Source: Penaeus vannamei (lineage: Eukaryota > Arthropoda > Malacostraca > Decapoda > Penaeidae). From it: a stretch of DNA of 20,000 nucleotides. The notes under the pieces are model-generated. The model saw only the letters and a program-made list of their open reading frames with translations, was not told where the DNA came from and did no database searches. Position 1 is the stretch's first letter; the number at the start of each line of letters is the position of its first letter. Below are positions 10,477 through 19,925 of the stretch, piece by piece. A program made the position numbers and the translations under genes. The stretch lies in assembly GCF_042767895.1 (NCBI RefSeq), contig NC_091555.1:34796048-34816047 (forward strand), given 5' to 3'.

Positions 10477-11860
10477 TTACTATTTACTCAAGCTGTGTGT
10501 ATGTTATGTTCAAACACCTTCAGAAAAGCGACCTCTATGAAATGAATAATCACACAGCGTTCACCACAGAGACAACTTTTTTTGTTTTTCTTAACAGATT
10601 CCCGAACACAGCACACCACAATTAATACAGAGGTAGTAAAACTGAATCAACAAACAAATAAACAGAAAACTACCCTCATGACTTCATTCAGTCAGGAAAT
10701 GAATTACAAACGGTAAATTACTGTCAAAGGAAAGAAAAATTTACTCCTAAAAAATAGCCTCAAATAAAAACGATTTGTACGTGTCAAAATTCATGTTTTT
10801 GTCATTCATTTTTCGTTTTCTTTATGGGATTTAATGTAAAAATCTAGTTATCTTTTATGCTGTATATTTAAACCATATTTTTCCTCGGCTGGAAAAAGAA
10901 TTATGAAAAACATAATAGGAATTAAAAGAAATTATTATAAATGACATTACTGTTTATGTTAGTATGTTCTTTCTCCTTAATTTTATTATTATTATTAATA
11001 CTATGATTCTTCTTACAATATTGATAATAACAATAGATATTATCATCATTCATTATTAATGTTTTAATAATTATTTTATTATCTTTACCGTTATTATGAT
11101 GGTAATTGTTATCATCATCTTTATCATTACTATTTTTGTCTTATATATTTTTCATTCGTATTACTATGATGATAATGTTAACTGTTAATATCATTATCAC
11201 TATCATTATGATGATAATAACTATTAAATCAATATCATTATTGCATTATATCGTTAATACAATTACCGATATAAATGTTAATGTTATTATTATTATCATT
11301 GCCATTACTGGTATTATTTTCATCATTACTCTTATTACCATCATCATCTTCATGAACCTTATTATTTTTGTCATTATATCATTATTATCATTATCGTCAT
11401 TATTAGTATCATAACTATTATTATTTACCTTGTTATTACTATTACTACTTTTGTTATCATTATCATTAATATTACTTTGATCATTATTATAAGCATAATC
11501 AGTATTGATATTCTTATTATTACTATTATTACTATTAGAGACATGTTCACCAATGTTATGAACGTTATAATAATAATGGTAATGAAAAAAAATATTGCTC
11601 GTGTTTAACAACAAAAATGGATATAATAAAAATGATAATAGTAATAATGATTGTATCCATCATTATTATTATATCTTCAGACGAATTTGATTGCTTATTC
11701 AACATTAATTTCGACACGAATTCTGTATAACGTAGATAAAGAAAGACCAATACAATAATAGCAGAATTAAATCACTTGAGAAAATTAAAGTCAAATAGAT
11801 CCGGTTTACAAACTGGCCAACACTTATTTTAAAATTGTTAATGCAGTCCTTAATTCATAT
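10403..11860 (+). repeat. tRNA-Asn array unit 2 (1458 bp)
   Basis: tRNA copy 2, downstream arm (10477-10980), ATT/ATC block (about 10981-11537, CATGAACCTT landmark at 11351), then the upstream arm (11538-11860) with CAATGTTATGAACG at 11551. The complete downstream arm includes the segments AAAAATCTAGTTAT, TGTATATTTAAACCAT and TTTTCCTCGGCTGG, which also recur in units 3-5 and at 19640-19710. Confidence 0.93.
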
Positions 11861-11877
11861 GCCTCCGTGGCACAATT

Positions 11878-11917
<40 letters not shown>

Positions 11918-11934
11918 GATCCCACCCGGGGGCG
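11861..11934 (+). tRNA. tRNA-Asn(GUU), copy 3
   Basis: Identical over its 74 nt to copies 2 and 4, with anticodon GTT at 11895-11897. All stems are paired except the family-wide A12 opposite C23. Downstream sequence is again TTACTATTTACTC with no nearby T4; a T8 run begins 121 nt further on (12056-12063). The long shared flanks show it arose by duplication of a ~1.46-kb segment, not by retroposition of a tRNA transcript. Confidence 0.93.
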
Positions 11935-13341
11935 TTACTATTTACTCAAGCTGTGTGTATGTTATGTTCAAACATTGGCAGAAAAGCGACCTCTCTGAAA
12001 TGAACAATCGTAAAAGCGTAAAGGCTTTCACACAGCGTTCACCACAGAGTGCAACTTTTTTTTCTTAACAGATTCCCGACCACAATACACCACAATCAGC
12101 ACAGAGGCAGTAAAACTGAATCAACAAACAAATAAACAGAAAACTACCCTCATGACTTCATTCAGTCAGGAAATTAATTGCAAACGTAAGTAAATTACTG
12201 CCAAAGGAAAGAAAAAATATACTCCTAAATATAGCCTTAAATAAAAACTTAATTTGTACGTGTCAAAATTCATGTTTTTTTTCATTTTTTTTTTCTTTAT
12301 GGGATTTTGATGTAAAAATCTAGTTATTTCTTTATGCTGTATATATAAACCATTTATTTTCTCGTTTGGAAAAAGAATTATGAAAAAACATAATAGTAAT
12401 TTAAAGAATGTGGTATGATGTTCTTTCTCATTATTATTATTATTATTAATACTGTGATTCGTCTTACATTATTGATAATGATAATATTAATCATCATCAT
12501 TCATTATTAATGTTTTAATAATTATTTTATCATTATTATTACCATTACCGTTATTATGATGATAATTGTTATTATCTATATTATTACTACTTTTGACTTA
12601 TTATATGTTTTTCATTCTTATTGCTATGATAATGATGATAACTGTTAATATCAGTATCACTACCATTATAACAATAAGTGTGATTATAATCAATATCATT
12701 ATTGCATTATATTATCAATAGAATTACCGATATAAATCTTAATATCACTATCATTGCCATTACTGACATTATTTTCATCATTACTCTTATTATCATTATC
12801 ATCTTCATGAACCTTGTTATTTTTGTCATTATATCATTGTTATCATCATTACTATTATTGTCATTATTAGTATTATCATTATTATTATTTCTCTTATCAT
12901 TATTACTATTACTACTTTTATTATCATTATCATGAATATTACTTTGATCATTATCATAAACATAATCAGTATTGTTATTCTTATTCTTCTTATTATTACT
13001 ATTATTACTATTAGAGACATGGTCACCAATGTTATGAACGGTAATAAAAAAATGTTATGAATGGTAATAAAAAAAATATTGCTCGTGTTTAACAACAATG
13101 GATATAATAAAAATGATGATAGTAATAATGATTGTATCCATCGTTATTATTATATCTTCAGATGAATTTGATTGTTTATTTAACATTAACTTTGACACGA
13201 ATTGTATGTAACAAAGATAAAGAAAGACCAATACAATAATAGCAGAATTAAATCACTTGAGAAAATTAAAGTCAAATAGATCCGGTTTACAAACTGGCCA
13301 ACATTTATTTTAAAATTGTTAATGCAGTCCTTAATTCATAT
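11861..13341 (+). repeat. tRNA-Asn array unit 3 (1481 bp)
   Basis: tRNA copy 3, downstream arm (11935-12428), ATT/ATC block (about 12429-13013, CATGAACCTT at 12806), upstream arm (13014-13341). Its downstream arm is nearly identical to that of unit 4 through the T-run, making units 3 and 4 the most recent duplicates. A local duplication of GTTATGAACGGTAATAAAAA/GTTATGAATGGTAATAAAAA occurs at about 13030-13075. Confidence 0.93.
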
Positions 13342-13358
13342 GCCTCCGTGGCACAATT

Positions 13359-13398
<40 letters not shown>

Positions 13399-13415
13399 GA
13401 TCCCACCCGGGGGCG
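13342..13415 (+). tRNA. tRNA-Asn(GUU), copy 4
   Basis: The third identical 74-nt copy, anticodon GTT at 13376-13378, with complete A and B boxes and the same A12 opposite C23. No T4 lies just downstream; a T7 run is at 13536-13542, 120 nt away. If only the distal run stops polymerase III, the primary transcript would carry a trailer of over 100 nt. Confidence 0.93.
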
Positions 13416-14586
13416 TTACTATTTACTCAAGCTGTGTGTATGTTATGTTCAAACATTGGCAGAAAAGCGACCTCTCTGAAATGAACAACCATAAAAGTGT
13501 AAAGGCTTTCACACAGCGTTCACCACAGAGTGCAACTTTTTTTCTCAACAGATTCCCGACCACAATACACCACAATTAACACAGAGGTAGTAAAACTGAA
13601 CCAACAAACAAATAAACAAAAACTACCCTCATGACTTCATTCAGTCAGGAAATGAATTGCAAACGCTGGTAAATTACTGGCAAGGGAAAGAAAAAATATA
13701 CTCGTAAAAACTTATTTCATTTTTCATTTTCTATATGGGATTTCAATTTGAAAATCGAGTCATTTCTTTATGTTGTATATTTATACCATAAATTTTCTCG
13801 GTTGGGAAAAGAATTATGAAAAACATACTAGGAATTAAAAGAAATTATAATTATAAATGACGTTACTGTTTATATTGGTATGATGTTCTTTCTCCATAAT
13901 ATCATCATAATTGTTATTATTATTATTATTAATACTATGATCCTTCTTACAATATTGATAATGATAATGGTAATCATCATAATTCATTATTAATGTTTTA
14001 ATAATTATTTTATCATTATCAATACCATTGCCGTTTTTATAATTATAGTCTTATTACCATTATCATCTTCATGAACCTTATTTTTGTCATTATATCATTC
14101 TTAACATTATCATTATCATTGTTGTCATTATTATTATTATCATTATCATTTCTCTTATTATTATTACTATTACTACTTCTGTTATCATTATCAATAATAT
14201 TGCTTTGATCATTATTATAAACATAATCAGTATTGTTATCATGATTGTTCTTATTATTACTTTATTACTATTAGAGACATGATCACCAATGTTATGAACG
14301 TTATAATAATAATGGTAATAAAAAAATATTGGTCATGTGTAACAACAATGGATATAATGAAAATGATTATAGTAATAATGATTGTATCCATCATTAATAT
14401 ATCTTGAAATGAATGTGATTGCTTATTCAAAATTAATTTCGACACGAATACTGTATAACGTAGATAAAGAAAGACCAATACAATAATAGCAGAATTAAAT
14501 CACGAGAAAATTTAAGTTAAATAGATCCAGTTTACAAACTGGCCAACACTTATTTTAAAATTGTTAATGCAGTCCTTAATTAATAT
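13342..14586 (+). repeat. tRNA-Asn array unit 4 (1245 bp)
   Basis: tRNA copy 4, downstream arm (13416-13895), a shorter ATT/ATC block (about 13896-14273, CATGAACCTT at 14070), upstream arm (14274-14586). The unit is about 230 bp shorter than unit 3, mostly through the triplet block. Confidence 0.92.
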
Positions 14587-14598
14587 ATCTCCGTGGCA

Positions 14599-14643
<45 letters not shown>

Positions 14644-14660
14644 GATCCCACCCGGGGGCG
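14587..14660 (+). tRNA. tRNA-Asn(GUU), copy 5, acceptor-stem variant
   Basis: Anticodon GTT at 14621-14623; the anticodon stem and T-arm match copies 2-4. The first two bases are A and T instead of G and C, so position 1 is mispaired with C72 and position 2 forms only a T-G wobble. That should hurt 5' processing and aminoacylation, so it is probably a pseudogene or a weak gene. Unlike copies 2-4 it is followed within 5 nt by TTTT (14665-14668). The D-loop has AATCGG, as in copies 1 and 6, where copies 2-4 have AATTGG. Confidence 0.65.
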
Positions 14661-14664
14661 TTAC

Positions 14665-14668
14665 TTTT
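14665..14668 (+). terminator. RNA polymerase III T4 terminator after copy 5
   Basis: TTTT starts 5 nt after the last base of tRNA copy 5, in the normal place for a polymerase III stop. The matching positions are TTCT after copy 1, TATTTA after copies 2-4 and TTTA after copy 6, so only this copy keeps a proximal T4. Confidence 0.6.
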
Positions 14669-15890
14669 GAAACAGCTCTGTATGTTATGTTCAAACTTTG
14701 GCAGAAAAGCGACCTCTCTGAACTGAAGAATCATAAATGTGTAATAGTACACCACAAGGAACACAGAGGTAGTAAAATTGAATCAACAAACAAATAAACA
14801 GAAAACTACCCTCATGACTTCATTCAGTCAGGAAATGAATTACAAACGTTTGTAAATTACTGGCAAGGGAAAGAAAAAAAAAAAATCGTAAAAACTAGCC
14901 TCAAATATAAACTGACTTGTACGTGACAAAATTTCATGTTTTTTCTTTCATTTTCATTTTCTTTGTGGGATTTCAATGTAAAAATCTAGTCATTTCTTTA
15001 TGTTGTATATTTAAACCATATATTTTTTCGGTTGGGAAAAGAATTATGAGAAACATAATAGGAATGAAAAGAAATTATAATTATAAATAACATTATTGCT
15101 TATGTTGTTATGATGTTCTTTCTCCTTAATATTATCATTATTGTTGTCATTATTATTATTACTATGATTCTTCTTACTATATCGAAAATGATAATAATAA
15201 TTATTATCATTCATTATTAATGTTTTAATAATTATTTTATTATCATTACCATTACCGTTATTGTGATTTTTGTTATTAATTCTATTATTATTATGTTTAT
15301 CAGTATTGTCATTATTATTATCTTTGTTATTATATTAACATAATGATGGTAATTGTTATCATCAACATCATTACTGTTTTTGTGTTATTATGTTTTTCAT
15401 TCTTATTTCTATGATGATAATTGTTAACATCATTATTATTATCATTATGAAAATAATTTAAGTATTATCATTATCATCATTATTATCTTTATTAGTAGTA
15501 GTATTACTACTTTTCGTATCATTATCATTAATAATACATTTATTATTATTATAAGCATAATCAATATTGTTATTATTATTACTTTTAGATACATGATCAT
15601 CAATGTTATGAACGTTATAATAATAATGATAATAAAAATAACAGTCATGTTTGATAATAACAGTAACAACACTGGATATAATAAAAATGATAATTGTATT
15701 AATGATATTATCTATTATCATTATTATATCTTCAACCGAATTTTATTGGTTATTCAAAATTATTTTCGACACGAATTCTGCATAACGCAGAAAAGGAAAG
15801 ACCAATACAATAAAGGCAGAATTAAATTACCTGAGAGAAGGTAAGTCGAATAGACCCGGTTTACACACTGGCCAACACATGGGTTAAAAC

Positions 15891-17973
15891 TAAGGGCGTC
15901 TTCTTTGGCGTCCTTAACTCTTAATACCGTATTTAGTTTAATCCTAATCCACCGTGTCCGTACCGAAGACGACACTCTGCTACCAAACGGCGCGGCAATA
16001 ATGTTCAGTAAAAACTGTCGTACTTACTATTCTATCACCACCGTTATCATGTAAACATGTCGGAGAGAAGAGAAATGTTGCGCGTGAAATTTCTTTTTGT
16101 AATGTCATGTCTTTGGTAATCATATTTAAAAAACTATTTTAGACGTCTTTTAAGATCCAAAATATCGTTTATATTTAATGTGTATTTCATGAAACTGAGA
16201 CTCTTACTAATGTTTTCATAATACTAATTATCTTGTGCCTTTTTTTTTCTTTTTTTTTTAATTTGTGTACTGCTTTGCCTCCTAATTATTTAAAGTAAAT
16301 AATAATATAAACTTCTCAGATGCTTCTGAAGACCACCTTTTCCTTCCCTTCATCCCAGACGTACCTCCATGATTGAAGACAAGGCATTAAAAACTTATTA
16401 TCAATCAATTCTTTATGCCTCCCAATGTTCCCAAAATTGAAAAGTAAGACTAGCATCATATCAAAATAAGAAATTTCGTACCTCTATTTTCTGTACGCAT
16501 TTCTTCAAGATTATCTGTTTCAAATATGATTTGTTTGGAATCTTAAGTTAATGGACTGTCTCTTTAAATTTCTATCAATTCTTGTGATGTTCCTAGTCTG
16601 TGATATGGTGATGGTTCTCCCCACTGCTGTTGATGTGAAGATCCTGGTCTCGTATTTCTGGGTGTGTGGGAATAGGTTTTACAAATCTAAAGGGTGGGAC
16701 CTGAGGCATGTTGTCTTTTTATTGCTGAAAAATCTGCGGTATTTTGAAACATTTCTGTGCAATGTTCTCTTCACACATAACTGTTGCATGTTGTGTAGGG
16801 TAGCGTTTGGAGCAAGTCATGCACTCATACCTGGAAATAAGCAACAAAATCATCCAAAAGATATCTAATCAACATTCACCCTTCGTGTGTTCCTACGCAT
16901 ATGATATAGAAGATAGTGTTAAAGATATTACCTAAAGATTTGCAGTGCGATATAAAATTTACTTGGATAAATAAATCTTGCAATTTGCATTCAGACACTG
17001 CATTGTTAAAAGATTTTTATGACAACTGATATTCATTTTATATAGATTGGAGAAAAGGTGATTGTTATAAAAAGTTGTAGTCAGTCACTGAAGATGCAGT
17101 TTGATCTTCATATGATAAATACGAGGCACAAGTAGGCCTGATTATTTATGAAATGTCCTATTTTTTCATGATACCATTCTTCTATTTATAGTAATAAAAT
17201 GGGTAACGAAACTGCTCTAACAACTATAAAATCAATCTTCATTTCAATGACACTAAAATACAAAAATGACATTCACCAATTAATATCCATCGCGCAGTTT
17301 CCTCGGACAGCTCTTTGCTGCGTTGAATCGTGTTGGAGGAGGGAAACATGTTTTCTTCAGGATGCTGTTCAGGAGGTCCATAGAAAAGTATACTTGTAAT
17401 TTTGTAGTAAAGTAGTTGAGAAAAACTCAGCACATAATTCTCCTTTAAAACATTGGTTCATATTTGATTTAAAACGTCAACTCGTGTGACCCTGACCATA
17501 TAATTTTTGTTTCACTAATCAGGAAGTATGAGTTCCATGCCCGCAGCCTCTGAACTTCAAAGATTCCTCGTTGGATTATATTGGTGTTTATATTCATTAC
17601 CATAAGTTATTTCCTTTATCAGAATATTTGATCGTTTGTGTAAATATATACAATTTCATTTTCATAATAAATACTAAGTATGAAAATTCTAAGACGATCG
17701 ATATTATTGCCGAAAATAACTCTGAATGGCAACTCAAGCGATGGCACCCATGAAGTTCATGACGGACACGTGAGGTAACAGTACATGATTGATGGGATTA
17801 ACTTGTCCCTTCTGCGGATGTCCAGGATTAAAAGATGAGCTTAATATTAAAGCCTAGTCTAGAGGTACATTAAAAGTTGATCATGGACGCTGCCAACGCC
17901 CATGCGCACTAGAGATCTGGATTAAATTTTGATACTGGATTAACTTTTACGGCACGTACAGAAGCCGCCCTAA
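15891..17973. mobile_element. 2.08-kb TIR element inside tRNA unit
   Basis: The left end TAAGGGCGTCTTCT and the reverse complement of the right end TTAGGGCGGCTTCT match at 12 of 14 bases, and weaker similarity continues for about 55 bp to a shared TTAATCC. GGATTAA motifs recur at 17825, 17919 and 17937, with TTAATCC at 15938 in opposite orientation, typical of subterminal binding motifs. TTAAAA flanks both sides (15884-15889, 17985-17990), but about 11 bp of extra sequence lie between the right end and that copy, so the target duplication is not clean. The longest internal frame (105 codons at 16551) resembles no transposase I know. This is probably a non-autonomous DNA transposon of unknown superfamily. 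Confidence 0.72.
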
Positions 17974-17984
17974 GCAATGTTCTT

Positions 17985-18016
17985 TTAAAATAGATACTGC
18001 AGTCAATATTTGCTAT
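17985..18016 (+). repeat. resumed end of upstream arm before tRNA copy 6
   Basis: TTAAAATAGATACTGCAGTC matches TTAAAACAATTACTGCAGTT before tRNA copy 2 (10371-10390). It completes the arm cut at 15890. Confidence 0.75.
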
Positions 18017-18083
18017 TCCTCCGTGGCACAATCGGTTAGCGCTGTTAACCGAAAGGTTGGTGGTTCGATCCCACCCGGGGGCG
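18017..18083 (+). pseudogene. tRNA-Asn pseudogene, copy 6
   Basis: Clearly homologous to the other copies, with A and B boxes, the T-arm and the 3' acceptor strand intact and GTT at 18044-18046. Seven nucleotides equivalent to GTTCGGC are missing before the anticodon loop, so the 5' half of the anticodon stem is gone and the length is 67 instead of 74. Position 1 is T, mispaired with C72. It cannot fold as a standard tRNA. The short deletion is bounded by GCGC/GGCT-like sequence and may be a replication slip. Only TTT follows it. Confidence 0.9.
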
Positions 18084-18120
18084 GTACTTTAAAACAGCTA
18101 TGTGTATGTTATGTTCAAAC
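18084..18120 (+). repeat. downstream arm of copy 6, proximal fragment
   Basis: GTATGTTATGTTCAAAC follows the pseudogene exactly as after the other tRNA copies, then the match stops. The rest of the arm reappears at 19351. Confidence 0.8.
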
Positions 18121-18333
18121 CAAATTTTCAAAAACCTGCAGGGATTAGACTAAAATTATTGGAAAAAGGCGTCACCATTGAAACGACCAAAACTAACCTT
18201 ATAGGCTTGTAGATATTACTATTCATTAAATAAGCTTGTCTCGCAAATTAATAATAACGAAGTTATTTAATTTTCAAAATACATAAGAATAATAAAACAC
18301 GGGAGCTGCGGGAATACTGACCAAATTCTCCAC

Positions 18334-18600
18334 TGCGCATGCGCGGGGTCTCTCGTACCCGTGCTGTTCCTGTTATCTCGCCTGTGACGTCACGGCCAGT
18401 GTCACGATTTCATTGGTCAATTTTTTGGCGGTTAATTTAATAGCCAATTGGAAAAGAATTCACGAGGGAAACAGCCAATGAATGAACATTAGCTAAAATA
18501 GAAGCTATGAAATTCAATTTTCAAATTAGTCTCGCCATGACTTCCGTGTGTGTAGAATGTCATATCAAATCATTCCAATATATAAAAAAAATATTTTGAA
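18334..18600 (+). promoter_or_regulatory. candidate promoter: NRF-1, CRE, CCAAT, TATA motifs
   Basis: TGCGCATGCGCG at 18334-18345 fits the NRF-1 consensus YGCGCAYGCGCR. GTGACGTCAC at 18384-18393 contains the full palindromic CRE. Three CCAAT boxes follow in both orientations (near 18411, 18443 and 18474), and TATATAAA lies at 18579-18586. This density and order is typical of animal core promoters. It lies within the TIR-bounded segment, so it may be an element's own promoter or a host fragment carried by it. Confidence 0.45.
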
Positions 18601-18611
18601 GACGATGAGGC

Positions 18612-18772
18612 TAGCTTGAAACTATTACGTGAACACGGAGTTCTACCCTCTGAAGTGCCCTGCGATCGGCCGTCGCGTCGTTTGTGCTCACGCAGACCTC
18701 TCAGGCGCTCCCGCTCCCGCAAGCCGCTCCACAGATATCGACGACCCTCACCCCGGCCCCTCCTCTGCATAG
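18612..18772 (+). other. candidate 5' exon with splice donor
   Basis: About 25-30 bp after the TATA motif begins a stretch that becomes strongly CpG- and C-rich (18655-18760) and ends in CATAG followed by GTATGT at 18773, a good animal 5' splice site. The plus strand has an ATG at 18605 but a stop three codons later, so if this is an exon it is untranslated. A minus-strand frame across it is R/G/S-rich and looks like a shadow. No downstream exon lies in the window. Confidence 0.3.
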
Positions 18773-18832
18773 GTATGTTTTAGGTTTATTTTCACTGAAG
18801 TGACTAAATGTACGGTGCTTCGCGTGCGTACG

Positions 18833-19145
18833 AACGGCATGTGGAAGCGCCCGATGCCGACTTTGTTCGACACACTCCCCTGCCGTAAATACGTGGAGGA
18901 TTCTTTGTTTTGCTGGGCGGGGGTATGGGGGCGGTAGCCCCCCCTAAGAGGGGGATCGTAGGGGGCACAGCCCTCTGCAGTGTAATTTTCGTAACTACGA
19001 TCGACATGTGGGACCGTCTGATGCCGACTTTGTCCGACGATCTCTCCTGCCGTAAATATGTGTAGGATTATTTGTTTTCCTTGGCAGGGGTTGGGGGCGG
19101 CAGCCCCCCACGAGGGGGTTGCAGGGGGAACAGCCCCCTTCATTA
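18833..19145. repeat. two 167-bp G/C-rich tandem repeats with hairpins
   Basis: Two copies, offset by 167 bp (CATGTGG at 18838 and 19005), share GATGCCGACTTTGT, CCTGCCGTAAATA and a G/C-rich end. Each has a perfect 6-bp stem with a 4-nt loop: GGGGGC at 18927 with GCCCCC at 18937, and GGGGGC at 19093 with GCCCCC at 19103. Further G5 and C5 runs follow. The second copy keeps its G runs better than the first. Frames through this region (G/P-rich) are artefacts. Confidence 0.85.
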
Positions 19146-19350
19146 AACAATATTGTGACTAAATTAGTACTAAATCAGTATCATGCACATGCATGATAAC
19201 AAGAGTGGCGTAACTCTGGTATGGAAAAGACAATCTAAACATTTCCGATGAAAACGAACACCAGAATCAACCGAACCAGAACAATAGAAATCGAACGAAT
19301 CTAGTTTCGTCCCGAAAAGCGTTGGTGACGTCTTTTTCCAACTTTACCAT

Positions 19351-19795
19351 TCGACTTCTCTGAAATGAAAAATTGTGAATATGTAATGGCTTTCACAGTA
19401 TTCACGTCTTTTTCCGTTATAGATTATCGAACACACCCCCATCACATTTTTTGCATAACAATAATAAACAATGAAAAGAGGTGTTTAAAACCAACAGAAA
19501 ATACCCCTTGACTTCATTCAATCATTAAATATGTTGCAAAGTCAAAGATAGTGTTGGAAATTAATACTGGCAGGGGAAAGAAAAGTGCTTGTAACAACCA
19601 GTCTCATTTGTTACTCTTGAATTGTCTGTGTCATTTTTTCTAGGTAACTCAGTGTAAAAGTCCAGACATTTCTTCTGATGTATTTTTAAGCCCTATTTTT
19701 TTCTCGGTTGGGATAAGGACACAGAGAATAATAATGAATGATTATTGATGGTATTACTGTTGATAGTATGACTATTTTCTTTCTTTAATGTTACT
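19351..19795 (+). repeat. downstream arm of copy 6, distal part
   Basis: CGACTTCTCTGAAATGAA starts a diverged match to the downstream arm of units 2-5, with the same order of landmarks: GGCTTTCACAG, CTTGACTTCATTCA, GGGGAAAGAAAA, GTGTAAAAGTCCAGACATTTC, and CTCGGTTGGGA near 19700. It is the oldest-looking arm and has no tRNA of its own; it completes the arm broken at 18120. Confidence 0.8.
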
Positions 19796-19925
19796 ATTGT
19801 CATTATCATTACCATTATTAGAATTGGCATTATTATTATTATTATTATTACTATTATTACTATGATTTTTCTTCATCTTCCTATTTTTCTTATTGTTATT
19901 AGCATTTTTTATTTATTTATTTATT
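19796..19925. repeat. ATT/ATC block and (TTTA)n of last unit
   Basis: The triplet block expected after the downstream arm, ending in a few TTTA units (about 19908-19925). The remaining 75 bp to the window end show nothing I can name, so the array may continue beyond it. Confidence 0.8.

Larger units (their letters stand above)
14587..15890 (+). repeat. tRNA-Asn array unit 5, cut by an insertion
   Basis: tRNA copy 5, downstream arm (14661-15125), ATT/ATC block (about 15126-15584), then the upstream arm of the next gene (15585-15890) with CAATGTTATGAACG at 15601 and TGGCCAACACAT at about 15869. The arm breaks off after TTAAAAC at 15890, just before the tRNA should appear; its last ~30 bp resume at about 17985. 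Confidence 0.9.
18159..19341. mobile_element. ~1.18-kb TIR element in downstream arm
   Basis: TTGGAAAAAGGCGTCACCA at 18159-18177 and the reverse complement of 19323-19341 match at 18 of 19 bases. The downstream arm of tRNA copy 6 is interrupted between 18120 and 19351, which brackets this inverted repeat, so the segment is best read as an inserted element. The precise ends are uncertain, with about 38 bp on the left and 9 bp on the right between TIR core and arm. The inside holds a CpG-rich promoter-like region (18334-18772) and two 167-bp G/C-rich repeats. I see no transposase frame. Confidence 0.65.

Noticed and set aside
10299..10625. Open frame with a PPWHNWLARSAVNRK-type segment, also seen at 11835, 13316 and 14561
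   Set aside because: This is the translation of the tRNA-Asn gene and its arm; the recurrence comes from the tRNA copies, not a protein family.
9399..15890. tRNA-derived SINE interpretation of the tRNA copies
   Set aside because: Similarity extends hundreds of bases on both sides of every tRNA, including the triplet block, with constant order and strand; a SINE would have a defined 3' tail and unrelated flanks.
16551..16868. 105-codon plus-strand frame inside the 2.08-kb element
   Set aside because: It has no recognisable domain or transposase catalytic motif, and frames this long occur by chance in sequence of this composition. Hydrophobic stretches alone are not enough.
18570..19143. Minus-strand R/G/P-rich frames
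   Set aside because: They cover the CpG-rich stretch and the 167-bp G/C-rich duplicate; the two copies of the repeat give two similar peptide segments, as expected for an artefact.
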